Shown here in pieces: positions 41,964 through 50,899 of a stretch of 64,000 bases of DNA. The DNA is from Flavobacterium swingsii. GTDB lineage: Bacteria > Bacteroidota > Bacteroidia > Flavobacteriales > Flavobacteriaceae. Below the pieces are notes generated by a model. It was not told the origin of the DNA and ran no database searches. It saw nothing but the letters and a program-made list of their open reading frames with translations. The stretch is from positions 248,001 through 312,000 of the forward strand of contig NZ_FOJT01000003.1 of the NCBI RefSeq assembly GCF_900111965.1, given 5' to 3'. Within the stretch, counting starts at the first letter, position 1. Each line of letters starts with the position of its first letter. Both the position numbers and the translations under genes were made by a program.

Positions 41964-42006
41964 AAAAGGCATTAAAAAATGACGAATCAATTTTTTAATG
42001 CCTTTT
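41964..42006 (-). terminator. Rho-independent terminator of the amino-acid permease gene
   Basis: Perfect 16-base arms AAAAGGCATTAAAAAA/TTTTTTAATGCCTTTT with an 11-base loop, 22 bases after the stop codon. Confidence 0.85.
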
Positions 42007-42027
42007 TTATAAAAATAAATAAGTTAA

Positions 42028-43665
42028 CTATCTAGATTTTTTAAAACTATAAGCATAAATCAAAGCATGAATTGCCGCAAATGCTAAAGAGAAATAAAAT
42101 AAGAATGAATCGTCGAGTTCTGGATCTGCATGGTGAACAAATGCAATAACAACTAAAGCTACAACCATTCCTAAGCCTGATAAAGCAACTGTTTTATAAC
42201 TGCTCTTATCGAAGCCTTCACTGTTTAAAACACTATTTTTCATTCCGTAGAAAATATATAAATCGAAGCCTATCATCATCCAAACAATAAGACGAATCCA
42301 AGTGTCTAATGGTAAAAACACCATCATAAATAAACATACTAATACACCTGCAATTGGCACAAAAGGAACTAATGGTGTTCTAAAAGCTCTTGGCGCATCT
42401 GGCATTTTATTACGCATAATCAAAACACCTATACAAACTAAAATAAAAGCAAATAAAGTACCTATGCTTGTCATTTCACCTACAACTCTCGCTGGAACAA
42501 ATGCAGCAAAAAGACTGACAATAACCATGAATAATAAGTTGTTTTTTGCTGGGGTTCTAAATTTTGAATGTACTTCTGAAAATACTTTTGGCATCAAACC
42601 ATCTTTACTCATAGAGAAAAACACTCTACTTTGTCCCATAAGCATTACTAAAATAACGGAAGCGTATCCTCCTAAAATCGCTAATAAAATCGCATTGTTT
42701 AACCAAGGATAAGCTGGAGTAATCATTCCGCCTGCTCCCATAGGACCCATCGCTTCAACTGCAATAGCAACTGGTGCAATTCCATCTTTTCCTGCGAATG
42801 CTTGGTAATTAACTACTCCTGTCATAACATGAGCAAAAAGTATATAAAGAATTGTACAAATTCCTAATGATAATAATATACCAATTGGCATATCTCTTTT
42901 TGGATTTTTAGCCTCTTGTGCTGCTGTTGAAACAGCATCAAAACCAATGTATGCAAAAAAGACAATTGCTGCCGCTCTAATAATTCCTGAAAATCCAAAT
43001 TCACCAAATTTACCAGTGTTTTCTGGAATATATGGTGTGTAATTTTCTGGTCTGATATACTGCCATCCCACTGCGATAAATACCAATACAACAGTAACTT
43101 TCAATAAAACTATGATTCCATTAATAAATGCTGATTCTCTAGTTCCACGAATTAAGATTAATGACATTATCATAACTATAAAAACTGCTGGAGCATTTAT
43201 AATTCCACCTTCAAACGGCGAAAGCATGTAAGAATCATCGATATGAATTCCATAACCTCCTAAAAATTTTCCTAAATATCTGGACCAACTAATAGAAACT
43301 GTTGCTGCTCCTACGGCATATTCCAAAACCAAATCCCAGCCAATAATCCAGGCAACAAATTCTCCCATAGTTGCGAAAGAATAAGTATAAGCACTTCCTG
43401 CAACTGGAATCATTGAAGAAAATTCAGCATAACACAAACCTGCAAAAATACAGCCAAAAGCAGCTACAAGAAATGAAATTGTGATTGCTGGACCAGCATT
43501 CACTGATGCTGCCAGACCTGTTATTGAGAATAATCCTGCACCAATAATCGCGCCTATTCCAAGGGCTACTAATCCGGGTGCTGTTAATGTTTTTTTAAGT
43601 CCTTTATCAGACTCTGTTGCTTCGTTTAATAATTGCGATAGCGGTTTTCTTTTCCAAATAGACAT
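42028..43665 (-). CDS. APC-family amino-acid permease
   Basis: A 545-residue permease of the APC superfamily (cationic amino acid transporter/YfnA-like) with about 12-14 membrane helices. The N-terminus has GLVALGIGAIIGAGLFSITGLAA (the unwound substrate helix), followed by PAITISFLVAAFGCIFAGLCYAEFSSMIPVAGSAYTYSF and VFFAYIGFDAVSTAAQEAKNPKRDMP. It sits alone with its own terminator. The exact amino acid is not predictable. Confidence 0.92.
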   Translation of the reverse strand: MSIWKRKPLSQLLNEATESDKGLKKTLTAPGLVALGIGAIIGAGLFSITGLAASVNAGPAITISFLVAAFGCIFAGLCYAEFSSMIPVAGSAYTYSFATMGEFVAWIIGWDLVLEYAVGAATVSISWSRYLGKFLGGYGIHIDDSYMLSPFEGGIINAPAVFIVMIMSLILIRGTRESAFINGIIVLLKVTVVLVFIAVGWQYIRPENYTPYIPENTGKFGEFGFSGIIRAAAIVFFAYIGFDAVSTAAQEAKNPKRDMPIGILLSLGICTILYILFAHVMTGVVNYQAFAGKDGIAPVAIAVEAMGPMGAGGMITPAYPWLNNAILLAILGGYASVILVMLMGQSRVFFSMSKDGLMPKVFSEVHSKFRTPAKNNLLFMVIVSLFAAFVPARVVGEMTSIGTLFAFILVCIGVLIMRNKMPDAPRAFRTPLVPFVPIAGVLVCLFMMVFLPLDTWIRLIVWMMIGFDLYIFYGMKNSVLNSEGFDKSSYKTVALSGLGMVVALVVIAFVHHADPELDDSFLFYFSLAFAAIHALIYAYSFKKSR

Positions 43666-43765
43666 AAAATAAAATTTTGTGTTTTAGTTGCCCAAAAATA
43701 GACTTTTTTGAAAACAATTCAATAAAAAATAATGATTTCTGAGGTTTATTTAAAAAATATTTTTT

Positions 43766-45964
43766 TTAAAACAAGAAACCAACAGTAAACCAAGTGAAAC
43801 TTTTGCCTGTTTCTGGCGACCAACTTTGTTTTAATTCGATTGGTCCAATTAGTGTTTCCATACCGTAACCTAAAGCGTAACCAGAGTATTTAGGACTAGA
43901 AATCCATTCTTTACTATCAAAAATGTTATTGCCTATATTGGCAATGTTTGCAGAAACATTCAGGTGGTTTTTTTTGATAAACTCATAATCAAAAGACAAA
44001 CTAGCTTTTACATAACTATTTCCAGAAAGATCTAAATAATTGTACCCGTAAAAGGATTTTAGATTATTAATTTTAGGATAACCATAGCCTCCAAGAACGT
44101 AATCGAAAACAGAATTGGTTTTTGTGCCTATTAAAAATCCACCTTCTGTTTGAAGTTTTATTGCAATTTTATTGAAAACGGTTTGAACAATTGCCGCATC
44201 GGCTTTAATGGTTGTAAATCGAGTAAAATTATTATTGTGGTTTGATGATGATAAAAATGACTGAGCATCACCCATAAAATACCAGCCTTTTTTGGGAAAA
44301 TATTTGTTTGAAAACGAATCGTATTTTAAGAATCCTACTAATGATAGATAGTTGTTGTTATCTAAATATTTTTTTGTATTCTGGACTAAATTTGTGGTTA
44401 CATTAACATATTTATATTCTAATCCTACGCCAAATAAGAACCTTTGAGCAAATATTGTTTGAAAATAAGCTTGGTTAGAAAAGTCTAAATAATCGATATT
44501 TATACTTTCTAATCCTGCTTTACTTAATGTTTGTCCTCCGTTAAAATCGGTTTTACTTGTTCGTTTAAATCGATTTAGTTTCGATTTGAATCCGAAACTT
44601 AAATGAAAACCGTTGTCTATATAATAATCTAAATTATAACGAATATTATCGCCTAAAATAAAATCAAAAGAAGCCACGTCATTCTTAAAAAACATATTGC
44701 GTTGCGTAACATTTATCAAAGCACTAGATTTGAATAAATCGTCATAATGAACTCCTAATTTGAAATAAGTTTTTATCGGATTTTCTTTAAGATCAATCAG
44801 CAAAACATCTTGATTTCCTTCTTTTGCTAATTTATAATTTATAGAGCTAAAATTTTGTGTGGCGTTCAGATTGTTTATACCACTATGCAGATCGGTGTAA
44901 CTAATTTTGCTTCCAGGTTTAAAACGGAGTTTTCCAATAACATACGAACGGGTATAGTTTTCGTTTCCTTCTATTCCAATACCTTGAATATATAAACTGT
45001 CTATTTGGCGTGTGTTTTCCGGTATTTTTTTATAATTGGTTCCTAAATTCTTTAATTTTTCTTGAAATAAAATGGCCGCTTCGACACCTTTATTTACAAT
45101 TTGCTCTCCTTGATCGAAAGAAACAACAGAAAAGCCTTCGATATTTGGTTTTATATATATGTCTGTTTGAAATTTTTTGTCTTTCATTTTTTCAATCATC
45201 TGAAAATTTGAAATTTGTGTCAAAATCCCTAAAACGCCACTTAACTTATCTCGATCTTTTAAATCGTCTTGCACATCGACACCTATTATAATATCGGCGC
45301 CCATTTTTCTTACTTCTTCTACGGGATAGTTATTAGCAACGCCTCCGTCTATATACAAATCACCGTCAATTTCTACTGGAGAAAATAAGGAAGGAAAAGC
45401 ACCACTTGCAGATAAAATTAATGGTAAAGAACCATTTTTAAAAACCTTTTCTTCTCCAGTTTCCAAGTTTGTGGCAATACATAAAAAAGGAATTTTTAGC
45501 TTGTTAAAATCCTGAATATGACGAACATTATGAGTTAATTTACTCATTAAGTTATAATTATACATTCCTTTAGACAATCCTCTTGGAATGCTAATTTTGA
45601 ATTTTTGGAATGGTAATGAAACGGCGTACAGCTCGTCATTGCCTTTTTCGTAGAAGGTTTTGTTTTTTCGAGGTACAAAGTCCTGTACTAATTCGTCGAA
45701 ATTGGTTTCTTTGAATATCGAATCTAATTGATTTGCAGTATATCCGCTGGCATATAATCCGCCAATGATGGCACCCATACTGGTTCCGCCTATATAATCT
45801 ATTTTTATTCCAGCTCGTTCTATTTCTTTTAGAACGCCTATGTGAGCAAATCCTTTTGCACCACCGCCACTAAGCACTAATCCTATTTTTGGTTTTTTGA
45901 TCGTGTCTTGCGAAAAAGAGAAAATAGATAATAGACAAAAAGAGAATAGATACAAAAGACGCAT
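43766..45964 (-). CDS. patatin-like phospholipase with POTRA and Omp85 barrel domains
   Basis: A 732-residue outer-membrane autotransporter-like phospholipase (PlpD/type Vd layout). It has a signal peptide (MRLLYLFSFCLLSIFSFSQ), a patatin domain with oxyanion loop LSGGGAKG, nucleophile motif GTSMG (Ser62) and catalytic DGG (Asp206), a POTRA-like domain (about 325-400) and a C-terminal Omp85-type barrel ending in Phe. The ATG at 45964 is preferred; an ATG at 46069 would translate through the repeat copy C and add 35 residues before the signal peptide. It lies downstream of uvrC. Confidence 0.92.
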   Translation of the reverse strand: MRLLYLFSFCLLSIFSFSQDTIKKPKIGLVLSGGGAKGFAHIGVLKEIERAGIKIDYIGGTSMGAIIGGLYASGYTANQLDSIFKETNFDELVQDFVPRKNKTFYEKGNDELYAVSLPFQKFKISIPRGLSKGMYNYNLMSKLTHNVRHIQDFNKLKIPFLCIATNLETGEEKVFKNGSLPLILSASGAFPSLFSPVEIDGDLYIDGGVANNYPVEEVRKMGADIIIGVDVQDDLKDRDKLSGVLGILTQISNFQMIEKMKDKKFQTDIYIKPNIEGFSVVSFDQGEQIVNKGVEAAILFQEKLKNLGTNYKKIPENTRQIDSLYIQGIGIEGNENYTRSYVIGKLRFKPGSKISYTDLHSGINNLNATQNFSSINYKLAKEGNQDVLLIDLKENPIKTYFKLGVHYDDLFKSSALINVTQRNMFFKNDVASFDFILGDNIRYNLDYYIDNGFHLSFGFKSKLNRFKRTSKTDFNGGQTLSKAGLESINIDYLDFSNQAYFQTIFAQRFLFGVGLEYKYVNVTTNLVQNTKKYLDNNNYLSLVGFLKYDSFSNKYFPKKGWYFMGDAQSFLSSSNHNNNFTRFTTIKADAAIVQTVFNKIAIKLQTEGGFLIGTKTNSVFDYVLGGYGYPKINNLKSFYGYNYLDLSGNSYVKASLSFDYEFIKKNHLNVSANIANIGNNIFDSKEWISSPKYSGYALGYGMETLIGPIELKQSWSPETGKSFTWFTVGFLF

Positions 45965-45967
45965 GCT

Positions 45968-46050
45968 TTTTAGCCCCGATAGCAACGAAAATCCTTTTTC
46001 TTTCTTTTTCGGAAAGAAAAAGATTGGAGTGAATAGCGGGAAAATGGATT
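45968..46050 (-). repeat. REP-like imperfect palindrome, copy C
   Basis: Read on the minus strand it shows CCGCTATTCACTCCAATC plus T-run on the left, an inner CTTTTTCTTTC/GAAAGAAAAAG hairpin, and AAAAAGGATTTTCGTTGCTA followed by TCGGGGCTA on the right, matching copies A and B. It occupies the leader immediately before the patatin-gene start. Confidence 0.7.
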
Positions 46051-46081
46051 GCAAGTATGCTTTGTACATTCGCTACAAATA

Positions 46082-47881
46082 TTAAGTATCTAATTTATTG
46101 TAAAAGTCGGTAATTTTTTTGGCTTTTGAAAGACCTATAACGTCAGAAATTTCTTTTTCTGATGCTAATTTCAATCTTTTAACACTTTTGAAATGTTTTA
46201 TTAATGTCAGCATCGTTTTTTCGCCAATTCCCGGAATGGTTTCTACCGATGAATTGAGTGCCGCTTTGCTTCGTTTGTCTCTGTGAAAGGTTATCCCGAA
46301 ACGGTGCGCTTCGTTCCGCAATTGCTGAATTATTTTTAGTGTTTCCGATTTTTTATCTAAATATAAAGGAACGGAATCTCCAGGATAAAATAATTCTTCC
46401 AGTCGTTTTGCAATTCCGATAATGGCTATTTTTCCTCGCAAATCGAGTTCGTCCATGATTTTGAGCGCCGATGATAATTGTCCTTTTCCACCATCGATAA
46501 TAATTAGATTTGGTAACGGCTGGTTTTCGTCGAGTAGTCTTTTGTATCTGCGATAAACAACCTCTTCCATCGAAGCAAAATCGTTTGGTCCTTCGACTGT
46601 TTTAATATTAAAATGGCGGTAGTCTTTTTTAGAAGGTTTTCCGTCTTTAAAAACCACACAAGCCGCAACAGGATTGGTTCCTTGGATGTTCGAATTATCG
46701 AAACATTCGATATGGCGTGGCTCGACTGATAGTCGTAAATCTTTTTGCATTTGCGCCATAATTCTATTTACATGGCGCTCAGGATCTACAATTTGTAGTT
46801 GTTTGAGTTGTTCTATTCTGTAAAATTTGGCGTTGCGAATAGATAATTCTAGAATTTGTTTTTTGTCACCCAATTGCGGAACGGTTACTTTTATATTTTC
46901 GCCGACTTCAACTTCAAACGGAACTATAATTTCACGAGAAAGCAATTCAAAACGCTCCCGAAGTTCGATAATTGCTAATTCTAACAATTCTTGATCGGTT
47001 TCGTCTAGTTTCTTTTTTATTTCTAAAGTATGAGAACGAATAATCGAACCATGCGAAATTTGGAGGAAATTGATAAACGCCGCAGCTTCGTCCGAAACGA
47101 TAGAAAACACATCGATATTCGTAATTTTTGGATTGATAATTGTAGATCGCGACTGATAATTTTCTAGAATTTCTATTTTTTCTTTTATTTTCTGAGCTTC
47201 TTCAAAGTGCATATTCTGAGCCAAATTGGTCATCACTTTTTTGAAATCTTTCATCGATTCTTTAAAATTTCCTTTCAAAATTTCACGAATCGCATTTATT
47301 TGATTTTGATAATTTTCTAGCGTTTCTAAGCCTTCGCAAGGTCCTTTACAATTGCCAATATGATATTCTAAACAAACTTTAAACTTATGATTTTCGATAT
47401 TTTTTTCGCTCAAATCGAAATTACAAGTTCGAAGCGGATACAATTCTTTGATTAAATCTAAAATTGTGTGAACAGTTTTGAAACTGGTATAAGGGCCAAA
47501 ATATTCGGAACCATCTTTTATCATTTTTCGGGTAGGAAATAATCTAGAAAAAGGTTCCTTTTTAATACAAATCCAAGGATAAGTTTTGTCATCACGAAGC
47601 AAAATATTGTATCGTGGTTGCAGAGTTTTTATGAGGTTGTTCTCCAATAATAATGCATCGGTTTCTGTAGGAACAACAATGTGTTTTATGGTTACAATTT
47701 TCTTGACCAGGACATTGGTTTTTGCCGTGTCATGCACTTTGTTAAAATAAGAAGAAACTCTTTTTTTGATATTTTTCGCTTTTCCAACATACAGTATTTT
47801 GCCTTCTTTGTCGTAATACTGATATACTCCAGGATTATCTGGAAGCGTTTGTATTTGTAACTCTAAAGATGGAATTGACAT
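46082..47881 (-). CDS. uvrC: excinuclease ABC subunit C
   Basis: A 599-residue UvrC, which makes both incisions in nucleotide excision repair. The N-terminal GIY-YIG domain has LPDNPGVYQYYDKEGKILYVGKAKN. It is followed by the Cys-rich/UVR region (CLEYHIGNCKGPCEG; HFEEAQKIKEKIEILE), the RNase H-like UvrC_C domain (ECFDNSNIQGTNPVAACV, IIDGGKGQLSSA) and C-terminal helix-hairpin-helix repeats (IPGIGEKTMLTLIKHF). The start at 47881 is chosen; an upstream ATG in frame would overlap the divergent neighbour. Confidence 0.96.
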   Translation of the reverse strand: MSIPSLELQIQTLPDNPGVYQYYDKEGKILYVGKAKNIKKRVSSYFNKVHDTAKTNVLVKKIVTIKHIVVPTETDALLLENNLIKTLQPRYNILLRDDKTYPWICIKKEPFSRLFPTRKMIKDGSEYFGPYTSFKTVHTILDLIKELYPLRTCNFDLSEKNIENHKFKVCLEYHIGNCKGPCEGLETLENYQNQINAIREILKGNFKESMKDFKKVMTNLAQNMHFEEAQKIKEKIEILENYQSRSTIINPKITNIDVFSIVSDEAAAFINFLQISHGSIIRSHTLEIKKKLDETDQELLELAIIELRERFELLSREIIVPFEVEVGENIKVTVPQLGDKKQILELSIRNAKFYRIEQLKQLQIVDPERHVNRIMAQMQKDLRLSVEPRHIECFDNSNIQGTNPVAACVVFKDGKPSKKDYRHFNIKTVEGPNDFASMEEVVYRRYKRLLDENQPLPNLIIIDGGKGQLSSALKIMDELDLRGKIAIIGIAKRLEELFYPGDSVPLYLDKKSETLKIIQQLRNEAHRFGITFHRDKRSKAALNSSVETIPGIGEKTMLTLIKHFKSVKRLKLASEKEISDVIGLSKAKKITDFYNKLDT

Positions 47882-47968
47882 TTTTTGGTATTGCAATTGA
47901 TTTTTTAAAACAGTCAAATTTACGATTTCCAAAATATTATTTCTACATTTAAACTTTAAATTTATAAA

Positions 47969-48946
47969 ATGAAAAAAACTAAGGCAATTACCATTCTTGG
48001 CGAAAGTATTAAAGCCGGCGAAAGCAAAACCATCGATATGGAAATTGCTCGTTTGCATACTACAACAAAGCTAAAGATTCCAGTAATTGTTGAACGTTCT
48101 GCTATTGATGGTCCAGTTGTTTTATTTTCTGCAGGAATTCATGGCGACGAAATAAACGGTGTTGAGGTTATTCGCCAACTAATAATTCAGAAAATAAACA
48201 AGCCAAAAACGGGAACTATAATTTGTATTCCTATTGTAAATATGTTTGGTTTTGTAAACAAATCACGCGAATTTCCTGACGGAAGAGATTTAAACCGCGT
48301 TTTTCCGGGAAGTAAAAAAGGTTCTTTAGCAAGCCGTTTTGCACATCATATTCTAGAAGAAATTATGCCAGTTGTCGATTATGCTATCGATTTTCATGCC
48401 GGTGGAGCCAGCCGATTTAATGCGCCGCAAATTAGACTTACACCAAATAATTTAGAATTAAAAAAACTGGCCGATGTTTTTGATGCGCCTTTTACCTTAT
48501 ATTCTAAAAACATTTCAGGTTCTTTTAGAAGTTCCGCAGATAAAATGAATGTGAAAATGTTGCTTTTTGAAGGCGGAAAATCGCTCGATATAAATAAATC
48601 AATCGCTGCTGAAGGTGTAAATGGGACGAAACGTATTTTGTCACATTTAGATATGTTAAATAACAATCATACTGCCGAAAAACAAAAAAACAAAACCATT
48701 TATATCGAAAAATCAGGTTGGTTGCGTGCCAAATGCTCGGGATTGTTTCACGATAATAATTTGATTGGTTGTTTTGTAGAAAAAGGAACTATTTTAGGTT
48801 TAATTACCGATCCTTTTGGGAAATTTGAACAAAAAGTAAAAGCGCCAGCAAATGGTTATGTGATAAACGCCAATCATTCTCCAATAGTTTACGAAGGTGA
48901 TGCGATTTATCATATTTCCAATATTGTGGGTGATGGTGCGGAATAG
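47969..48946 (+). CDS. succinylglutamate desuccinylase/aspartoacylase family zinc hydrolase
   Basis: A 325-residue M14-like zinc carboxypeptidase-fold protein (AstE/AspA family). The metal-binding block is SAGIHGDEINGVEV, with a second His in DFHAGG. A C-terminal beta domain with VKAPANGYVINAN closes the site. In related proteobacterial genomes such genes flank RimK-type ligases; here the neighbours are uvrC (divergent) and 5-formyl-THF cyclo-ligase. The substrate is unknown. Confidence 0.88.
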   Translation: MKKTKAITILGESIKAGESKTIDMEIARLHTTTKLKIPVIVERSAIDGPVVLFSAGIHGDEINGVEVIRQLIIQKINKPKTGTIICIPIVNMFGFVNKSREFPDGRDLNRVFPGSKKGSLASRFAHHILEEIMPVVDYAIDFHAGGASRFNAPQIRLTPNNLELKKLADVFDAPFTLYSKNISGSFRSSADKMNVKMLLFEGGKSLDINKSIAAEGVNGTKRILSHLDMLNNNHTAEKQKNKTIYIEKSGWLRAKCSGLFHDNNLIGCFVEKGTILGLITDPFGKFEQKVKAPANGYVINANHSPIVYEGDAIYHISNIVGDGAE

Positions 48947-48960
48947 TTTTAGTAAAATAG

Positions 48961-49527
48961 ATGATGAATAAAAAAGAACTTCGATTAAAGTATAAAAAAT
49001 TAAGACAAAATTTATCCGAAAACGATATTGAAATAATGTCGTTAGAAATTGCCAATACTATTCTGAAATTGAATATTTGGGATAAAACTTATTTTCATGT
49101 TTTTCTCCCTATCGAAGAGCAAAAAGAAGTAAATACCGAGTTTATTTTACATCTTTTACAAGGAAAAGATAAAGAAATTGTGGTTTCTAAAGCGGATTTT
49201 CAAACTCGAGAAATGACTCATTTTCTTCTGACGGATAATACTAAAATTAAAAAAAACGAATACAATATTCCAGAACCTGTAGATGGTATCGAAGTTCCAA
49301 CTCATAAAATAGATGTGGTTTTTGTGCCGCTTTTAGCTTATGATAAAGTAGGAAATCGGGTAGGTTATGGCAAAGGTTTTTATGATAAGTTCCTCTCAGA
49401 ATGCAATCCTGAAACCATCAAAATTGGACTTTCTTTTTTTGAGCCCGAAGAATTTATTTCTGATGTTTTTGAAAATGATGTTAGATTAGATTTTTGTGTG
49501 ACGGCTGAATCGATTTATAAATTTTAA
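48961..49527 (+). CDS. 5-formyltetrahydrofolate cyclo-ligase
   Basis: A 188-residue enzyme converting 5-formyl-THF to 5,10-methenyl-THF with ATP. It shows KKELRLKYKKLR at the N-terminus, the PIEEQKEVNTEFI substrate region and the ATP/product motif VPLLAYDKVGNRVGYGKGFYDKFL. The start could be either of two consecutive ATG codons. It lies 14 bases after the preceding gene and is probably co-transcribed. Confidence 0.93.
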   Translation: MMNKKELRLKYKKLRQNLSENDIEIMSLEIANTILKLNIWDKTYFHVFLPIEEQKEVNTEFILHLLQGKDKEIVVSKADFQTREMTHFLLTDNTKIKKNEYNIPEPVDGIEVPTHKIDVVFVPLLAYDKVGNRVGYGKGFYDKFLSECNPETIKIGLSFFEPEEFISDVFENDVRLDFCVTAESIYKF

Positions 49528-49555
49528 TTATATATTAGCAAAAAAATAATTTACT

Positions 49556-49774
49556 ATGAAAAGTTTAAGACCCAAATTTATCCTTTCTCTTCTGTTTTTT
49601 GTTTTGATGTCGACCTGTTTTACAAGTTGCATTGTGCATCATCCAAGAACCAGAACCGTTGTTGTAAAACAAAAACGTTTGCCTCCAGGCCAGGCCAAAA
49701 AGATTTATGGAGGAAGTGCAAAGGATTACGCTCCTGGCCAACGTAAAAAACACAAAGGACATGATCATAATTAA
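49556..49774 (+). CDS. small basic lipoprotein
   Basis: A 72-residue protein with a lipoprotein signal (lipobox FTSC at about 22-25) and a short basic, Pro/Gly-rich mature part containing RLPPGQAKKIYGGSAKDYAPGQRKK and a His-rich tail. Similar small proteins are common in Flavobacteria, and some databases label them quinol oxidase subunit 4, which the sequence does not support. It is followed by a strong terminator. Confidence 0.75.
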   Translation: MKSLRPKFILSLLFFVLMSTCFTSCIVHHPRTRTVVVKQKRLPPGQAKKIYGGSAKDYAPGQRKKHKGHDHN

Positions 49775-49775
49775 T

Positions 49776-49809
49776 AAAAAAAACACGCTTAAAAAAGCGT
49801 GTTTTTTTT
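49776..49809. terminator. bidirectional terminator between the small lipoprotein gene and lspA
   Basis: Arms ACACGCTT/AAGCGTGT extended by A- and T-runs lie between convergent genes. Confidence 0.85.
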
Positions 49810-49831
49810 ATAGTATCAGATAAAATATAAG

Positions 49832-50425
49832 TTATTTTCCAAAAGCTTTTTTATTAAAAACTATCAAAATTCCAACTCCGGTAGAAATTGCCATGTCGGC
49901 CACATTGAAAATAGCATTAAAGAAGGTGAAATGTTTTCCGCCCCAAATAGGCAACCATGTTGGTAAATCGCCGTTCCAAATGGGGAAATATAGCATATCG
50001 ACAACTTTTCCGTAAAACCAGTCTCCGTAAGGTTTGTCGCTAAACAATGTTGCTAAATTGTAAGAGCTATCATCGAATATTTTTCCGTAAAAAACAGAAT
50101 CTATAATATTTCCGAAAGCACCTGCCATAATTAGAGAAATAGCCACGACTAATACTGTTGGACTTTGTTTTTTTACAGCGTCCCAAAGCCAATAACCTAT
50201 TCCGCCTACGGCAAGGATTCTAAATGAGGTTAGGGCTAATTTCCCGTAAATACCAGGAATTTCTACACCCCAAGCCATACCTTCGTTTTCTATAAATAGT
50301 ATTTTAAACCATGATAAAACTTCGACTTCTTGGTGCAAAACAAAATGTGTTTTTACATATATTTTAGAAATTTGGTCAATCAATAAAACCAAAAAAACGA
50401 TAAAATAGGCTTTCTTTAAATTCAT
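49832..50425 (-). CDS. lspA: lipoprotein signal peptidase
   Basis: A 197-residue inner-membrane aspartyl peptidase that removes lipoprotein signal peptides. It has four membrane spans and the family blocks LIDQISKIYVK, NEGMAWG, AGAFGNIIDSV and the C-terminal FNVADMAIS, with the two catalytic Asp in the last two. A loop insertion between the catalytic blocks (about residues 115-160) is typical of Bacteroidetes. The ATG at 50425 is preferred over 50479, which lies upstream of the -7 box. Confidence 0.94.
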   Translation of the reverse strand: MNLKKAYFIVFLVLLIDQISKIYVKTHFVLHQEVEVLSWFKILFIENEGMAWGVEIPGIYGKLALTSFRILAVGGIGYWLWDAVKKQSPTVLVVAISLIMAGAFGNIIDSVFYGKIFDDSSYNLATLFSDKPYGDWFYGKVVDMLYFPIWNGDLPTWLPIWGGKHFTFFNAIFNVADMAISTGVGILIVFNKKAFGK

Positions 50426-50444
50426 TTTAAAATTTATTACAGGA

Positions 50445-50452
50445 CAAAAATA
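50445..50452 (-). promoter_or_regulatory. -7 box of lspA
   Basis: TATTTTTG on the minus strand, with its G 19 bases before the lspA ATG and following the terminator of the DksA-like gene. Confidence 0.5.
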
Positions 50453-50468
50453 AACAATATTATATAAA

Positions 50469-50491
50469 AAACGCTCCAAAAAGGAGCGTTT
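50469..50491 (-). terminator. Rho-independent terminator of the ileS-DksA-like unit
   Basis: Arms AAACGCTCC/GGAGCGTTT with a five-base loop, followed on the minus strand by a T-run. Confidence 0.75.
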
Positions 50492-50511
50492 AGTAATTTA
50501 TTGTCGATATA

Positions 50512-50892
50512 TTATTTTTGTAAATTTTTTGCTTCAATACTCATTGTAGCATGAGGTACAATTTTTAAACGTTCTTTGTTTATTAATTTCCCTGTTACTT
50601 TACAAACACCGTAAGTCTTGCTTTCTATACGAACTAGCGCATTTCTCAAGTCACGAATAAATTTCTCTTGACGAATAGCCAACTGTGAGTTTGCCTCTTT
50701 AGACATCGTTTCGCTTCCTTCTTCAAATGCTTTAAACGTTGGCGATGTATCATCGGTTCCGTTATTTAAGTCATTCATGTAAGCGCTTCGTATTAAATCT
50801 AAATCTATTTTAGCTTTGTCTAATTTTCCCAAGATTAATTCTTTGAATTCTGCTAATTCTGCATCAGAAAATCTTATTTGTTCATCTACCAT
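50512..50892 (-). CDS. TraR/DksA-family regulator with reduced zinc finger
   Basis: A 126-residue protein with the DksA-type coiled coil (two helices about 10-90, with the acidic tip NDLNNGTDD) and a C-terminal C4-finger-derived segment YGVCKVTGKLINKERLKIVPH. Only one of the four zinc Cys remains (Cys97). DksA-like proteins bind the RNA polymerase secondary channel. It is co-transcribed with ileS (7-base gap), an arrangement common in Bacteroidetes. Confidence 0.9.
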   Translation of the reverse strand: MVDEQIRFSDAELAEFKELILGKLDKAKIDLDLIRSAYMNDLNNGTDDTSPTFKAFEEGSETMSKEANSQLAIRQEKFIRDLRNALVRIESKTYGVCKVTGKLINKERLKIVPHATMSIEAKNLQK

Positions 50893-50899
50893 AATTTCT

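Noticed and set aside
46067..46085. Upstream ATG for the patatin gene giving 35 extra residues
   Set aside because: Those residues would come from the repeat copy C and precede a normal signal peptide, so the downstream ATG is better.
47882..48058. 59-residue N-terminal extension of UvrC
   Set aside because: It overlaps the divergent hydrolase gene and its promoter region, and UvrC homologues start at the GIY-YIG domain.
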